Made by a program: the position numbers and the translations under genes. The notes under the pieces were generated by a model that was given only the letters and a program-made list of their open reading frames with translations, was not told the origin of the DNA and did no database searches. From positions 480,974 through 544,973 of the forward strand of contig NZ_JTGN01000004.1 of assembly GCF_000797495.1 (NCBI RefSeq): a stretch of DNA of 64,000 nucleotides, given 5' to 3'. Positions 35,790 through 48,035 of the stretch are shown here, piece by piece (within the stretch, counting starts at the first letter, position 1; each line of letters starts with the position of its first letter). Source of the stretch: Robinsoniella peoriensis (GTDB lineage Bacteria > Bacillota > Clostridia > Lachnospirales > Lachnospiraceae).

Positions 35790-35962
35790 TTTTGAATCTC
35801 CTTTTCTAAAAATGGGTGCAAAAATACACGTGTGTTGTTCGTTAATCAGGCGAGCGTAATGCACACATGTATCGTTTCCAATTAAAACCAAAGTATTTTT
35901 GTCATATGAATTTTTAACGGAAGTAAGTATAACATACAAATTAGATTTTTGTAAGTATTTTT

Positions 35963-37294
35963 TTAAATTAATGGAAGTTCAAAAGACTCGTGATGTACTT
36001 TTACATCGGCGGGCCCTCTCTTATAGAGCCATGTGCAAAATAGCAGTGCCAGAATCTCAGTAACCGGAAAAGTGAACCATACAAAGAAAAGACCTTTAAA
36101 ATGAAACAGCCAAGCCAACGGTACCAGAAGAATAATCTGGCGGAGAATCGTAACACTGATACTGGCATTTCCTTTATTGACCCCCTGGAAGTAAACGGTA
36201 AACATGATTACAAAGGCAGCCGGAATAAAACTTACAGAGATAATACGAAGTGCTGAACGCCCGATTTCCAAAATCTCTTTGTTATTAGAAAAAATCAGTA
36301 TCAGCTGTTCTGGCACGGTTATAAATATAATACATCCTGCCAGCATCACGATGCATGAAACAACGATAGAACAGCGAAGCGTCTGCTTCACACGGTCATG
36401 ATCTTTTGCTCCATAGTTGAAACTGATTATAGGCAGGATTACCTGCTGTAATCCCATAAGAGGAATAAAAAAGAATGTCTGCAATTTATAATAAATTCCC
36501 AGCACCGTCACGGCACTTTCCGTAAATTGTTTTAATATCAGATTCAGCCCCACTATATAAAGTGTGTACAGGGATTGCATAATGATCGAAGGAAGTCCTG
36601 TTTTATATATTAAAATACAGTTTTGCAGACTTAATTTTCCCTTTAACGAACATTTATGCATTACTGAAATAAGAACAATCATCATGGCACACCATTGTCC
36701 AATGACCGTTGCGATGGCAGCCCCCTGTATCCCCATTTCCGGAAACCCCAAACGCCCGAAAATTAAAAGGGGATCTAAAACCACGTTGATAAAGGCTCCG
36801 ACAATTTGGGCATACATAGGGAGAAGCATATTTCCTTTTGCCTGCAGTATCTTCGTGCAGTTAGCTTCTACAAACATTCCCAGGGAAAAAGCAAAGATAA
36901 TTTGGCAGTACTGAATTCCCAATTCCCGAACAATAAGCTGATCTGAAGAAAATTGACAATAGGTATTCATGCATAATAATCCTAGTATAGTAAATACCAG
37001 AAAGTTAAATAGTCCTAAAAATAATCCGCTCTTAATAATATTATTCTGGTATTTCAAATCACCTGCTCCGTCCATTCTGGATATCAGAATGTTAATGCCG
37101 GTTCCGGTACCCGTTGCAATGGCGGTCATCAAAAGCTGGATCGGAAAGATGATCGATAGCGCTGTCAATCCTTCCGCTGAATGCTGTGCTACAAAATAAC
37201 TGTCCACAATATTGTAGACAGACTGAATCAATAAGGCAAGCATAACCGGTGGGCACAATTTTAATAATATTTTCCATATGGGTGTCTGTTTCAT
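35963..37294 (-). CDS. MATE family efflux transporter
   Basis: Multidrug/toxic-compound extrusion protein of 443 residues with twelve predicted helices in two MatE repeats (PPVMLALLIQSVYNIVDSYF near the N-terminus; the second repeat from about residue 230). It should export cationic compounds using a Na+ or H+ gradient. GAGGATGAG precedes ATG. It lies 74 bases downstream of a MerR drug-sensing regulator on the same strand, with a MerR-type promoter in between, so expression is probably induced by its substrates. Confidence 0.92.
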   Translation of the reverse strand: MKQTPIWKILLKLCPPVMLALLIQSVYNIVDSYFVAQHSAEGLTALSIIFPIQLLMTAIATGTGTGINILISRMDGAGDLKYQNNIIKSGLFLGLFNFLVFTILGLLCMNTYCQFSSDQLIVRELGIQYCQIIFAFSLGMFVEANCTKILQAKGNMLLPMYAQIVGAFINVVLDPLLIFGRLGFPEMGIQGAAIATVIGQWCAMMIVLISVMHKCSLKGKLSLQNCILIYKTGLPSIIMQSLYTLYIVGLNLILKQFTESAVTVLGIYYKLQTFFFIPLMGLQQVILPIISFNYGAKDHDRVKQTLRCSIVVSCIVMLAGCIIFITVPEQLILIFSNNKEILEIGRSALRIISVSFIPAAFVIMFTVYFQGVNKGNASISVTILRQIILLVPLAWLFHFKGLFFVWFTFPVTEILALLFCTWLYKRGPADVKVHHESFELPLI

Positions 37295-37322
37295 AGTAAC
37301 TCATCCTCTTTCTTTTTTGCAA

Positions 37323-37353
37323 AGGATAAAGGATGGAGTAACTACATTGTCAA
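37323..37353 (-). promoter_or_regulatory. MerR-type promoter of the MATE gene
   Basis: On the minus strand TTGACA (37348-37353), a 19-base spacer (37329-37347) and TATCCT (37323-37328). The spacer contains TG-x-AGT-t-ACT-x-CA, a good dyad. It is the second promoter of this kind in the window, again beside a MerR gene and a drug exporter. Confidence 0.72.
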
Positions 37354-37368
37354 GTATTTTTTTTTATG

Positions 37369-38190
37369 TTATTTTTTTACTAAATGGGCTTTTATTTCGC
37401 AGTAGTAATCGTCTATGTAATCGAATAACTGCAGCCCCAATTCTTCTGCGTATACTTCGTCTGTTGTGTATCCATTGACATTCATCCATTGTATCAGCGG
37501 CTGGAAATCTGCAGTATCCTTTATGATACGCACAATACAGACCGCATAGTATCCCGCGGGCAGCACATAGAGATTTTCGGATTGGACATGTGCATAACCG
37601 GAATCCGCAATCTTTAAATATTCCCTGTACTTACATACCCTCCCATCTACCATTTGATCCTGGTCAATGAGATAGCCATATTTTCTCTGAATGGTACTTA
37701 CATACTGCAGCTCATCTTTGGCGGCTTCCTGCAGATTGGCATGATAAGAACTTACATCTCTTTTCAAAACCCCGGCTATGACAGTTTCTTCATCGAGCCA
37801 TTTCATCTGCACATCTGCAAGATTTACGCCGGAAGAAATCCGCCGGTTTTCCTGGTCATACCATAGAATATCATCCGCTACCTGCTGGTAATAGGCGCTT
37901 AAACGCAATGCTTCATTGCGATAGTCCAATAAAAGCTGTGTTATTTTCGCATTATCATGAAAATTAAGAAGCTGTTTTACTTTTTCCAGAGGTACACTTA
38001 ATTTACGGCATGTTGTTATAATGTCCAGCTGCCATAAATTCCATCGGGAATAATATCGGTACTGATTCTTTTTATCTGTATAATCCGGTGTCAGTAATCC
38101 TATTTTATTGTAGAAATGCAGTGTATCTTTTGAAATTCCGGTAATTTTGCTGACTTCTCCAATCAGATAATATCCTTCTTTCAACTTCAT
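37369..38190 (-). CDS. MerR family regulator of MATE transporter
   Basis: Regulator of 273 residues with MerR winged helix (LIGEVSKITGISKDTLHFYN, YRYYSRWNLWQLDIITTCRK), dimerisation helix (about 80-115) and a C-terminal effector-binding domain (about 120-273) of GyrI-like type, as in BmrR. GGAGGATG overlaps the start. The MATE gene follows after a promoter with 19-base spacer and dyad, so it is the likely target. The layout differs from the other MerR-pump pair in the window, which is divergent. Confidence 0.87.
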   Translation of the reverse strand: MKLKEGYYLIGEVSKITGISKDTLHFYNKIGLLTPDYTDKKNQYRYYSRWNLWQLDIITTCRKLSVPLEKVKQLLNFHDNAKITQLLLDYRNEALRLSAYYQQVADDILWYDQENRRISSGVNLADVQMKWLDEETVIAGVLKRDVSSYHANLQEAAKDELQYVSTIQRKYGYLIDQDQMVDGRVCKYREYLKIADSGYAHVQSENLYVLPAGYYAVCIVRIIKDTADFQPLIQWMNVNGYTTDEVYAEELGLQLFDYIDDYYCEIKAHLVKK

Positions 38191-38349
38191 CCTCCTTCAA
38201 TAATTTATTTTGCCTTTTATTCAGGCTGTAGAATTTTATTATAATACCGCAGAAACTTTGTAATTACAATAAGCAATGACAATTTAACCAAAAATGATAG
38301 TGAAAATTTGGAAGAAACAGAGAAACTACATGGAATGAGGCGGATACGA

Positions 38350-38378
38350 TTGACTTCTGATTTGGTCTATGCTATGAT
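38350..38378 (+). promoter_or_regulatory. Promoter of the beta-glucoside operon
   Basis: TTGACT (38350-38355), 17-base spacer, TATGAT (38373-38378). Transcription should begin near 38385, just before the antiterminator target. Confidence 0.8.
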
Positions 38379-38390
38379 TTCTGCAAGTAA

Positions 38391-38484
38391 AGGATAGTGA
38401 TTGTGCAGACAAGCTAAACCTGTATGTAGAGATAATTTTGAAAGCCCATGCTTTCATGTTTATTTGTGCATATAGGTTTTTTTA
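38391..38484 (+). promoter_or_regulatory. RAT antiterminator and overlapping terminator
   Basis: The RNA 38391-38421 folds as AGG-a-TAG-tga-TTGT-gcag-ACAA-g-CTA-aa-CCT, the two asymmetric internal loops (a/aa and tga/g) typical of the ribonucleic antiterminator bound by BglG/LicT proteins. Its 3' arm is shared with a terminator: AAACCTGTATG (38416-38426) pairs with CATATAGGTTT (38469-38479), followed by TTTTATT. Binding of the downstream-encoded antiterminator would prevent the terminator, giving beta-glucoside induction of the operon. Confidence 0.88.
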
Positions 38485-38526
38485 TTGCCAAATTACACTT
38501 TTGGCATCGTACAGGGGGAAAAGTAA

Positions 38527-39372
38527 ATGAGGATATTTAAAGCTCTGAATAACAATGTGGCGGTCGTGGTAGATGATAAAGATCAGGAAAAAATCGTTAT
38601 GGGCAGGGGGATCTGCTTTAAGAAAAAAGCAGGAGATGATATTGATCCGGAGATGATTGATAAAATATTCTTTCTATCCGCTAAGGATGCACATAACAAA
38701 TTCCAGGTACTGATTCAGGATATTCCGATAGAGCATATAGCTATCGGAGAGGAAATTATTTCAGAAGCCAGGGTACGTCTTGGAAAGAAACTTAACGATA
38801 TGATTTATATTTCCCTCATTGACCATGTACATACTTCTATCCTCCGCTTTCTGGATGGAGTAACTGTAAAAAATGTATTGTTATGGGATATTCGAAGATT
38901 TTATAAAGATGAATTTCAAGTTGGGCTCTGGGCTTTGGATCTGATTCAGGAGAAATGTAAAGTGCGGTTACCCGATGATGAAGCCGGTTTTATAGCGCTT
39001 CACCTGGCAAATGCCCAGATGGACCAGGAAATCATGCACAATATGTATGAAATTACAAGGATTATGCAGGAAATAGCCAACATCGTCAAATATTTTTATC
39101 AAATTGAATTTGATGAAGATGATGTCTATTATTACCGTTTTATCACTCATTTGAAATTTTTTGCAAAACGTCTGATTGACCACAATATTTATGATGAAGA
39201 AGACAATGACGATTTGTGGGATGTTATCAAATCGAAATATCAGAATGCTTTTCGCTGTGTAGAAAAAATTACGCAGTTTATTTTAAAGAAATATGAATAT
39301 CAGCTGTCGAAAGAAGAGCAGATTTATCTGACGATTCATATAGAACGTGTGGTTAATAAGGCAGTAAGTTAA
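38527..39372 (+). CDS. LicT/BglG-type transcriptional antiterminator
   Basis: RNA-binding antiterminator of 281 residues: co-antiterminator domain (1-55, KALNNNVAVVVDDKDQEKIV) followed by two PTS-regulation domains. The PRD histidines are visible in DHVHTSI and ALHLANAQ (PRD1) and in THLKFFAKR and LTIHIERVV (PRD2). In this family PRD1 phosphorylation by the glucoside permease inactivates and PRD2 phosphorylation by HPr activates the dimer. It heads the operon with IIBCA, GH1, HPr and EI. Two RAT structures, one before this gene and one before the PTS gene, are probable targets. AGGGGG precedes ATG. Confidence 0.93.
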   Translation: MRIFKALNNNVAVVVDDKDQEKIVMGRGICFKKKAGDDIDPEMIDKIFFLSAKDAHNKFQVLIQDIPIEHIAIGEEIISEARVRLGKKLNDMIYISLIDHVHTSILRFLDGVTVKNVLLWDIRRFYKDEFQVGLWALDLIQEKCKVRLPDDEAGFIALHLANAQMDQEIMHNMYEITRIMQEIANIVKYFYQIEFDEDDVYYYRFITHLKFFAKRLIDHNIYDEEDNDDLWDVIKSKYQNAFRCVEKITQFILKKYEYQLSKEEQIYLTIHIERVVNKAVS

Positions 39373-39397
39373 TACCGCACATCATGCCATGTATGCC

Positions 39398-43161
<3,764 letters not shown>

Positions 43162-43178
43162 TCGCGACAAACGAGCCG

Positions 43179-43233
43179 GAGCGTATTTGCAAGTGTGACG
43201 TAAGTCTGTCCGGAAGCAATTTAACACACGCTC
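43179..43233. repeat. Shortened copy of the palindromic repeat
   Basis: Between the HPr and EI genes. The ends GGAGCGTATTTGC and GCAATTTAACACACGCTC and the interior GTGACG...GGAAGCAATTT resemble the arms of the 166-bp element at 30397-30562, but most of the middle is missing. It lies within the operon, so it must not block transcription completely. Confidence 0.55.
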
Positions 43234-43264
43234 AAATGCTCTAAAAATATTGAGGAGGCAGAAA

Positions 43265-44887
43265 ATGCTAAAATTATCAGGAAAATCGGTATATAAAGGA
43301 ATCGTTATGGGACCTGTTGTGGTCTTCAAAAATAGCGATCACCAGGTGAAACGTAAAAAGATTGAAAATGCAGAATTGGAAATTGAAAGAGTGGAAACGG
43401 CTCTGGAAGCGGCAAAAGAGCAGCTCCAGAAATTATATGATAAGGCGGTAAAAGAAGTAGGCGAAGCCAGTGCTGCCATTTTCGAAGTCCACCAGATGAT
43501 GCTGGAAGATGAAGATTATCTGGATTCCATACACAATTCCATCCGGACAGAAATGATCAATGCGGAGTACGCCGTTGCCGTTACCGGAGATAATTTTTCT
43601 GCAATGTTTGCCAACATGGATGATGACTATATGAAAGCCAGGGCAGCAGATATCGAGGATATCTCCAATCGCCTGGTTCAGAACCTGGAAGGAAAGGACG
43701 GGCTGGACTTAAGTACCATGGAAGCTGCAATCATTGTGGCAGATGACTTAAGCCCCAGTGAAACCGTTCAGATGGATAAAGACAAAATTCTGGCATTTGT
43801 AACCGTGCATGGCTCTACCAATTCCCATACGGCGATCCTGGCACGTATGATGAATATCCCGGCACTGATCGGAGTACCGGTGAATCTGGAAGAAATTCAA
43901 AGCGGTATGGAAGCGGTAGTGGACGGATTTACAGGGGAAGTAATATTTGATCCTTCCGTGGATTTATGCAGCCAGACCAAAATCAGAATTCAGGAAGAGA
44001 AAGAAAAGCTGGAGCTTCTAAATACGTTGAAAGGCAAAGAAAATGTAACCCTTGGCGGAAAGAAAATCAATATTTATGCTAACATCGGAAGCGTAGGGGA
44101 TGTGGGATATGTACTGGAAAATGATGCCGGAGGCATTGGGTTATTCCGCAGTGAATTTTTATATCTTGGAAAATCGGATTTCCCAACAGAAGAAGAGCAA
44201 TTCCGGGCATACAGACAGGTCGTGCAGATGATGGCAGGCAAAAAAGTAATTATCCGTACATTAGATATCGGAGCGGATAAGCAGGTAGAGTATTTTAACC
44301 TGGGCAAAGAAGATAACCCTGCCCTGGGTTACCGCGCAATCCGTATCTGCCTGAAACAGCCTGATATATTCAAGACGCAGCTCCGTGCACTCTTTCGTGC
44401 AGCCGTATACGGAAATCTGTCGATCATGTATCCAATGATTACATCCACGGAAGAAGTCCGTCAGATTTATGAAATTGTAAATGAAGTGAAAGAAGAGCTG
44501 GAGAAGGAGCAGATTCCTTACAAACTTCCGGAACAGGGGATTATGATCGAAACACCTGCTGCAGTCATGATCAGCGATGAACTGGCTGAAATCGTGGATT
44601 TCTTCAGCATTGGAACAAATGATTTAACCCAGTACACGCTGGCAATTGACAGGCAGAATGAAAAGCTGGATGACTTTTATAATCCCCACCACAAGGCGAT
44701 TCTGAAAATGATTCAAATGGTGGTGGACAATGCCCATAAGTATGGAAAATGGGCGGGTATCTGCGGAGAATTAGGTGCAGACCCCGAATTGACGAAGAAA
44801 TTCATCCGTATGGGCGTAGATGAGCTGTCAGTTGCTCCTTCCATGATTCTGAAACTCAGAAAACAGATTCGTGAGATGGCGGATTAA
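43265..44887 (+). CDS. ptsI: PTS enzyme I
   Basis: Phosphoenolpyruvate-protein phosphotransferase of 540 residues. An N-terminal HPr-binding helical domain precedes the phosphohistidine domain (His188 in STNSHTAILAR), and the PEP-binding barrel carries GIGLFRSEFLY, IIRTLDIGADKQ and the active Cys in WAGICGELGADP. ATG at 43265 has GAGGAGG upstream; the in-frame TTG at 43250 would use the site itself. It closes an operon that encodes every PTS component needed for a beta-glucoside. A terminator follows. Confidence 0.95.
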   Translation: MLKLSGKSVYKGIVMGPVVVFKNSDHQVKRKKIENAELEIERVETALEAAKEQLQKLYDKAVKEVGEASAAIFEVHQMMLEDEDYLDSIHNSIRTEMINAEYAVAVTGDNFSAMFANMDDDYMKARAADIEDISNRLVQNLEGKDGLDLSTMEAAIIVADDLSPSETVQMDKDKILAFVTVHGSTNSHTAILARMMNIPALIGVPVNLEEIQSGMEAVVDGFTGEVIFDPSVDLCSQTKIRIQEEKEKLELLNTLKGKENVTLGGKKINIYANIGSVGDVGYVLENDAGGIGLFRSEFLYLGKSDFPTEEEQFRAYRQVVQMMAGKKVIIRTLDIGADKQVEYFNLGKEDNPALGYRAIRICLKQPDIFKTQLRALFRAAVYGNLSIMYPMITSTEEVRQIYEIVNEVKEELEKEQIPYKLPEQGIMIETPAAVMISDELAEIVDFFSIGTNDLTQYTLAIDRQNEKLDDFYNPHHKAILKMIQMVVDNAHKYGKWAGICGELGADPELTKKFIRMGVDELSVAPSMILKLRKQIREMAD

Positions 44888-44939
44888 ATATTGATAACAA
44901 AAATGGGACTTTTACGCTAACAGCAGTGAAAAGACCGCA

Positions 44940-44992
44940 AAAGGATGCCGCAACAGCTTTTTGACCAGCTGCTTTGCGACATCCTTTTTTAT
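44940..44992 (+). terminator. Terminator of the beta-glucoside operon
   Basis: AAAGGATGCCGCAACAGC pairs, with a small bulge and one mismatch, with GCTGCTTTGCGACATCCTTT, followed by TTTTATT. Confidence 0.85.
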
Positions 44993-45055
44993 TACTTAAC
45001 CCCTGCATATTGCAGGCAAGCCTGCAAGCCTGCCATCAATAAATAGTTTGAATTT

Positions 45056-45397
45056 TTAATCACCAATAGGATTCTCGATTAAAGTAGCAGCAATAAATCT
45101 ATGACAATGCCCATCTTCTATTTCTGTCTGAGAATCAATAAAGTGCACATGGCGCTCATCGCCGCATTTGCCAACCGGAACCTGCAAGCCCGTTGTTACA
45201 CAAATGGGATGGAAGTGATCTTCATAAAAATCTGTTTTCGAAGTAAATTTGTGGATGTGTCCACCGGGGACTTTTATTATTTCTTCTGTCACACCTGCAA
45301 AGCGGTGGTTGTGTGGATCTTCGTCCAGTTCGGCAAGGCGAACGCTTCCCAGCACCTCGTGAACGTGTGTTTGCATACATTTTCTGTTACAACTCAT
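45056..45397 (-). CDS. YmaF family histidine-rich protein
   Basis: Small protein of 113 residues of the YmaF family (PF12788). It carries a ladder of His-x-His pairs: HVH, HNH, HIH, HFH, HVH and HCH at roughly even spacing, suggesting metal binding or a repeated beta structure. Function is unknown. The start at 45397 has GGAGG six bases upstream; longer versions lack a site. Single gene; upstream lies the dyad GATAAAT-tag-ATTTATC (45521-45537). Confidence 0.85.
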   Translation of the reverse strand: MSCNRKCMQTHVHEVLGSVRLAELDEDPHNHRFAGVTEEIIKVPGGHIHKFTSKTDFYEDHFHPICVTTGLQVPVGKCGDERHVHFIDSQTEIEDGHCHRFIAATLIENPIGD

Positions 45398-45520
45398 AAT
45401 TACCTCCATTTCTGCACATTGTAGTGCATACAATTTTGTACCGCATCCGGAACAAAATTTTCTATATCAAATTATTCAATATCGGATAATACAATATAAA
45501 AGAAAAAAACAAATTTGTTC

Positions 45521-45537
45521 GATAAATTAGATTTATC
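45521..45537. promoter_or_regulatory. Palindrome in the gap before YmaF and the ABC operon
   Basis: Perfect dyad GATAAAT-tag-ATTTATC in a 322-base divergent gap. It lies 124 bases before the YmaF start and 110 bases before the promoter of the GntR-ABC operon; either could be its target. Confidence 0.4.
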
Positions 45538-45646
45538 TCAATATTATATGTTTAAAAGAGTAAATTGGTGATAATTATAAAATCCGTATTGTCCTTTGAA
45601 TAATCAATAGAATAACAAAATTTATTGCGAATCCGGCTGTTGTATA

Positions 45647-45683
45647 TTGACAGGTGTTATATAGTGTATTATAGTGTTATATA
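45647..45683 (+). promoter_or_regulatory. Promoter with three tandem 10-bp operator repeats
   Basis: TTGACA (45647-45652), 17-base spacer, TATAGT (45670-45675). Across the spacer and -10 run three copies of a 10-base unit: GTGTTATATA (45654-45663), GTGTATTATA (45664-45673) and GTGTTATATA (45674-45683). One unit equals about one helical turn, so a protein could bind the same face three times. The GntR-family protein encoded in the operon is the natural candidate. Confidence 0.7.
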
Positions 45684-45719
45684 TAAGAGGTGCAAATATG
45701 CAAGCCGGAGGTGAATTTT

Positions 45720-46049
45720 ATGAACGAAAAAGGATTTGTTAAAATAGCTTCTGTGGGAAGTATGACGGAGGCTGAGCAAATGATCTGTGTTTTAAAAGAG
45801 AACGGTATTATGGCATGGCGCCAGGGCAGCATAATGGACATATATATGGGAGACTCCTATGCTGGTGAAGATATCATGGTCGCTGAAAGAGATGAAGATC
45901 CTGCAAAAAAACTATTGGAATGTTTCCCTCAGATTCAAACAAAAATGACTTTTCAAAAGAGAAACCTGTCAAGGACGCAGCGGATTTTAGGGTGGGTATT
46001 ATTAATTATCATGGTTCTGTGTATTTTGGTTCCGGTTATCCTGCTGTAA
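45720..46049 (+). CDS. DUF2007-type protein with C-terminal membrane helix
   Basis: Protein of 109 residues. The N-terminal part (about 5-70) looks like the DUF2007 putative signal-transducing domain: FVKIASVGSMTEAEQMICVL then a short beta segment and GEDIMVAERDEDPAKKLL. A C-terminal hydrophobic helix (about 88-109) should anchor it in the membrane. Role unknown. It is the first gene behind a strong promoter with tandem repeats and precedes a GntR regulator and an ABC transporter, so it may sense or modulate that system. GGAGGTGA precedes ATG. Confidence 0.7.
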   Translation: MNEKGFVKIASVGSMTEAEQMICVLKENGIMAWRQGSIMDIYMGDSYAGEDIMVAERDEDPAKKLLECFPQIQTKMTFQKRNLSRTQRILGWVLLIIMVLCILVPVILL

Positions 46050-46138
46050 GTTGGGAAATAGTCGCTAAGTTGTACAGAGAGTTTAAAAATAGCCGCGAAG
46101 TCCTCAGCGAGTTTGAAAAAGAGAGGTGAAAACGGAAA

Positions 46139-46522
46139 TTGGAAATTATGATAAGCCACAAAAGCAGCAAACCAATATATGAACAAATAGGCTCACAGAT
46201 TAAGGATATGATACTGACTGGCGAATTAAAAACCGGTGATATGATTACTTCTGTAAGAAGTCTGGCAAAAGAACTGGGAATCGGTGTGCTTACAGTCCAG
46301 AAAGCATATGACCGGCTTCAGAAGGAAGGTATTATTGAAACCGTGGTGGGAAAAGGAACCTATATCACGAATCATAATTCCGGTGGTCTGGAAGACCAGC
46401 GTAATCAGATATTGGAAGTCAAGGCGATGGAATTAATTGCACTTGCAAAGAAATATAACATAGAACAAGACAGCGTTATTGGATTGATAAAGCTGCTGTT
46501 CGATGACTCACATATTGATTGA
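46139..46522 (+). CDS. GntR family regulator, YtrA type
   Basis: Short GntR regulator of 127 residues: winged helix (about 10-78; PIYEQIGSQIKDMILTGELK, SVRSLAKELGIGVLTVQKAY, GKGTYI) with only a small helical tail instead of a large effector domain, as in the YtrA subfamily that controls ABC transporters. TTG at 46139 with AGAGGTG ten bases upstream is the likely start; ATG at 46148 is an alternative. It is followed directly by ATPase and permease genes, and probably represses the shared promoter at 45647. Confidence 0.87.
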   Translation: MEIMISHKSSKPIYEQIGSQIKDMILTGELKTGDMITSVRSLAKELGIGVLTVQKAYDRLQKEGIIETVVGKGTYITNHNSGGLEDQRNQILEVKAMELIALAKKYNIEQDSVIGLIKLLFDDSHID

Positions 46523-46542
46523 TACTGAAAATGAGGTGCTAT

Positions 46543-47403
46543 ATGAAAAATATTCTTGAAATCAATGATATTACAAAAAAGTTTGCATCATTTACTCTTG
46601 ATCATGTTCAATTTTCCTGTCCCGAAGGAGCTATTATGGGGTTGATTGGCCCCAATGGAGCCGGAAAAACTACCGTCATCAATTCTATTTTGAACATAAT
46701 TAATTTAAACGAAGGAGATATACGGATTTTTGGCAAAAATTATCTGGAACTGACGAAAGAAGATAAAGAAAATATCGCAGTTGTGTACGATGATAATAAC
46801 CTTCCGGAACATCTTACTTCCAAAGAGGTCAATAAAATTTTTAGTAAAATGTATCTAAAATGGGATGAAAATTTATTCCATCACTATTTACAGCGGATGG
46901 AGATACCGGAACATACTGCGGTCAAAGAGATGTCAAAAGGCAACAAAGTAAAACTAAATCTGGCGGTTGCGTTGTCCCATTGTCCCAGGTTGTTGATTTT
47001 AGATGAAATCACAGGATCGTTAGACCCCATCATGAGAGATGAAATACTGAAATTATTTCTGGAATTTATTCAGGATGAAGGCAATAGTATTCTTTTCTCA
47101 TCCCATATTATTACAGATCTTGAGAAGATTGCAGATTATATTACCTTTATTAATAATGGCCATGTTATTTTCAGTAAAGAAAAGGATGAACTGCTCTATA
47201 ATTATAGTCTGATGCATTGCAGGGCTTCAAAATTTCATGAACTGGACAAAAGTGGTATGATAGCTTACCGGGCAGAAGGGAACCATGTAGACTTTATCCT
47301 GGACAATACCATGGGGAATCATTTCAATCAGGAAGAAATACTGATAGAACAGCCTGGCATAGAAGAAATTATGCTGATACTTGCAAGGGGGACAGTGGTA
47401 TGA
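46543..47403 (+). CDS. ABC transporter ATP-binding protein (YtrB-like)
   Basis: ATPase of 286 residues. Walker A GPNGAGKTT, signature in EMSKGNKVKLNLAVALSH (SKGN, weakly conserved), Walker B LLILDEITGSLD, and an H-loop LFSSHIITD. Such ATPases pair with a small ABC-2 permease. ATG at 46543 has GAGGTG upstream; the in-frame start at 46519 does not. The stop overlaps the permease start (ATGA). Substrate unknown; similar GntR-ABC units respond to cell-wall antibiotics. Confidence 0.9.
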   Translation: MKNILEINDITKKFASFTLDHVQFSCPEGAIMGLIGPNGAGKTTVINSILNIINLNEGDIRIFGKNYLELTKEDKENIAVVYDDNNLPEHLTSKEVNKIFSKMYLKWDENLFHHYLQRMEIPEHTAVKEMSKGNKVKLNLAVALSHCPRLLILDEITGSLDPIMRDEILKLFLEFIQDEGNSILFSSHIITDLEKIADYITFINNGHVIFSKEKDELLYNYSLMHCRASKFHELDKSGMIAYRAEGNHVDFILDNTMGNHFNQEEILIEQPGIEEIMLILARGTVV

Positions 47404-48035
47404 ACGGATTAATTAGAAAAGATATTTACAACTTAAATAAAATAAAAAACATGTATCTGATTTTGACCGCCATTTTAATCGCCTATTGTTATGCAACAAA
47501 AAGACCTGCTTTTATTACTGCAATACCGATACTGATTTTCAGTACAACTGTAACTTCTACCTTTACAATGGACAATAATGTGAAATGGGATAAACTTGCT
47601 GTGCCGGCGATGCTGAGCAGAAATGAAATTGTTCTGAGTAAATACATTCTTCTTTTAGAGATTATAAGCGTGGGAATTCTGGCGGGCTTTCTAATAAGTT
47701 TGCCGGGGTTAATAACCCATCGTACCGATTTCATCCTGTTTTTGGAAATGACCATGGCTGCAGCCGCAATTGCGTTGTGTGCCGGCAGTTTGTCCATTGG
47801 ATTTATATATCTGTCTGAAAATGCAGTTGAAAAGATGGAACTGCTTACAATATTTTCATATGCGGGATCTGCAGTTATCGTATTTGGCAGTTCAAAACTA
47901 CTAAGTATTTTAAATGACTCTCTAAATCTTCCGAGAATCGGTCTTTCCATCATTAATCTTTTTATTGTATTTATTATTTATATTGTTTCTTATAAGACAG
48001 CAGTCAGAGCCTTCAAAGGCAGGGACATTTCCTGA
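47400..48035 (+). CDS. ABC-2 type permease
   Basis: Membrane protein of 211 residues with about six predicted helices and no other recognisable domain (MYLILTAILIAYCYAT, IISVGILAGFLISLPGLI, MAAAAIALCAGSLSIGFIYL and the C-terminal LFIVFIIYIVSYKTA). It forms the membrane part of the transporter with the ATPase, with which it overlaps by four bases. Last gene of the DUF2007-GntR-ATPase-permease operon. Confidence 0.82.
   Translation: MNGLIRKDIYNLNKIKNMYLILTAILIAYCYATKRPAFITAIPILIFSTTVTSTFTMDNNVKWDKLAVPAMLSRNEIVLSKYILLLEIISVGILAGFLISLPGLITHRTDFILFLEMTMAAAAIALCAGSLSIGFIYLSENAVEKMELLTIFSYAGSAVIVFGSSKLLSILNDSLNLPRIGLSIINLFIVFIIYIVSYKTAVRAFKGRDIS

Noticed and set aside
45002..45035. CCTGCATATTGCAGG and repeated CAAGCCTG copies after the enzyme I terminator
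   Set aside because: Short repeats only; too few and too small for a CRISPR array and not clearly a terminator.
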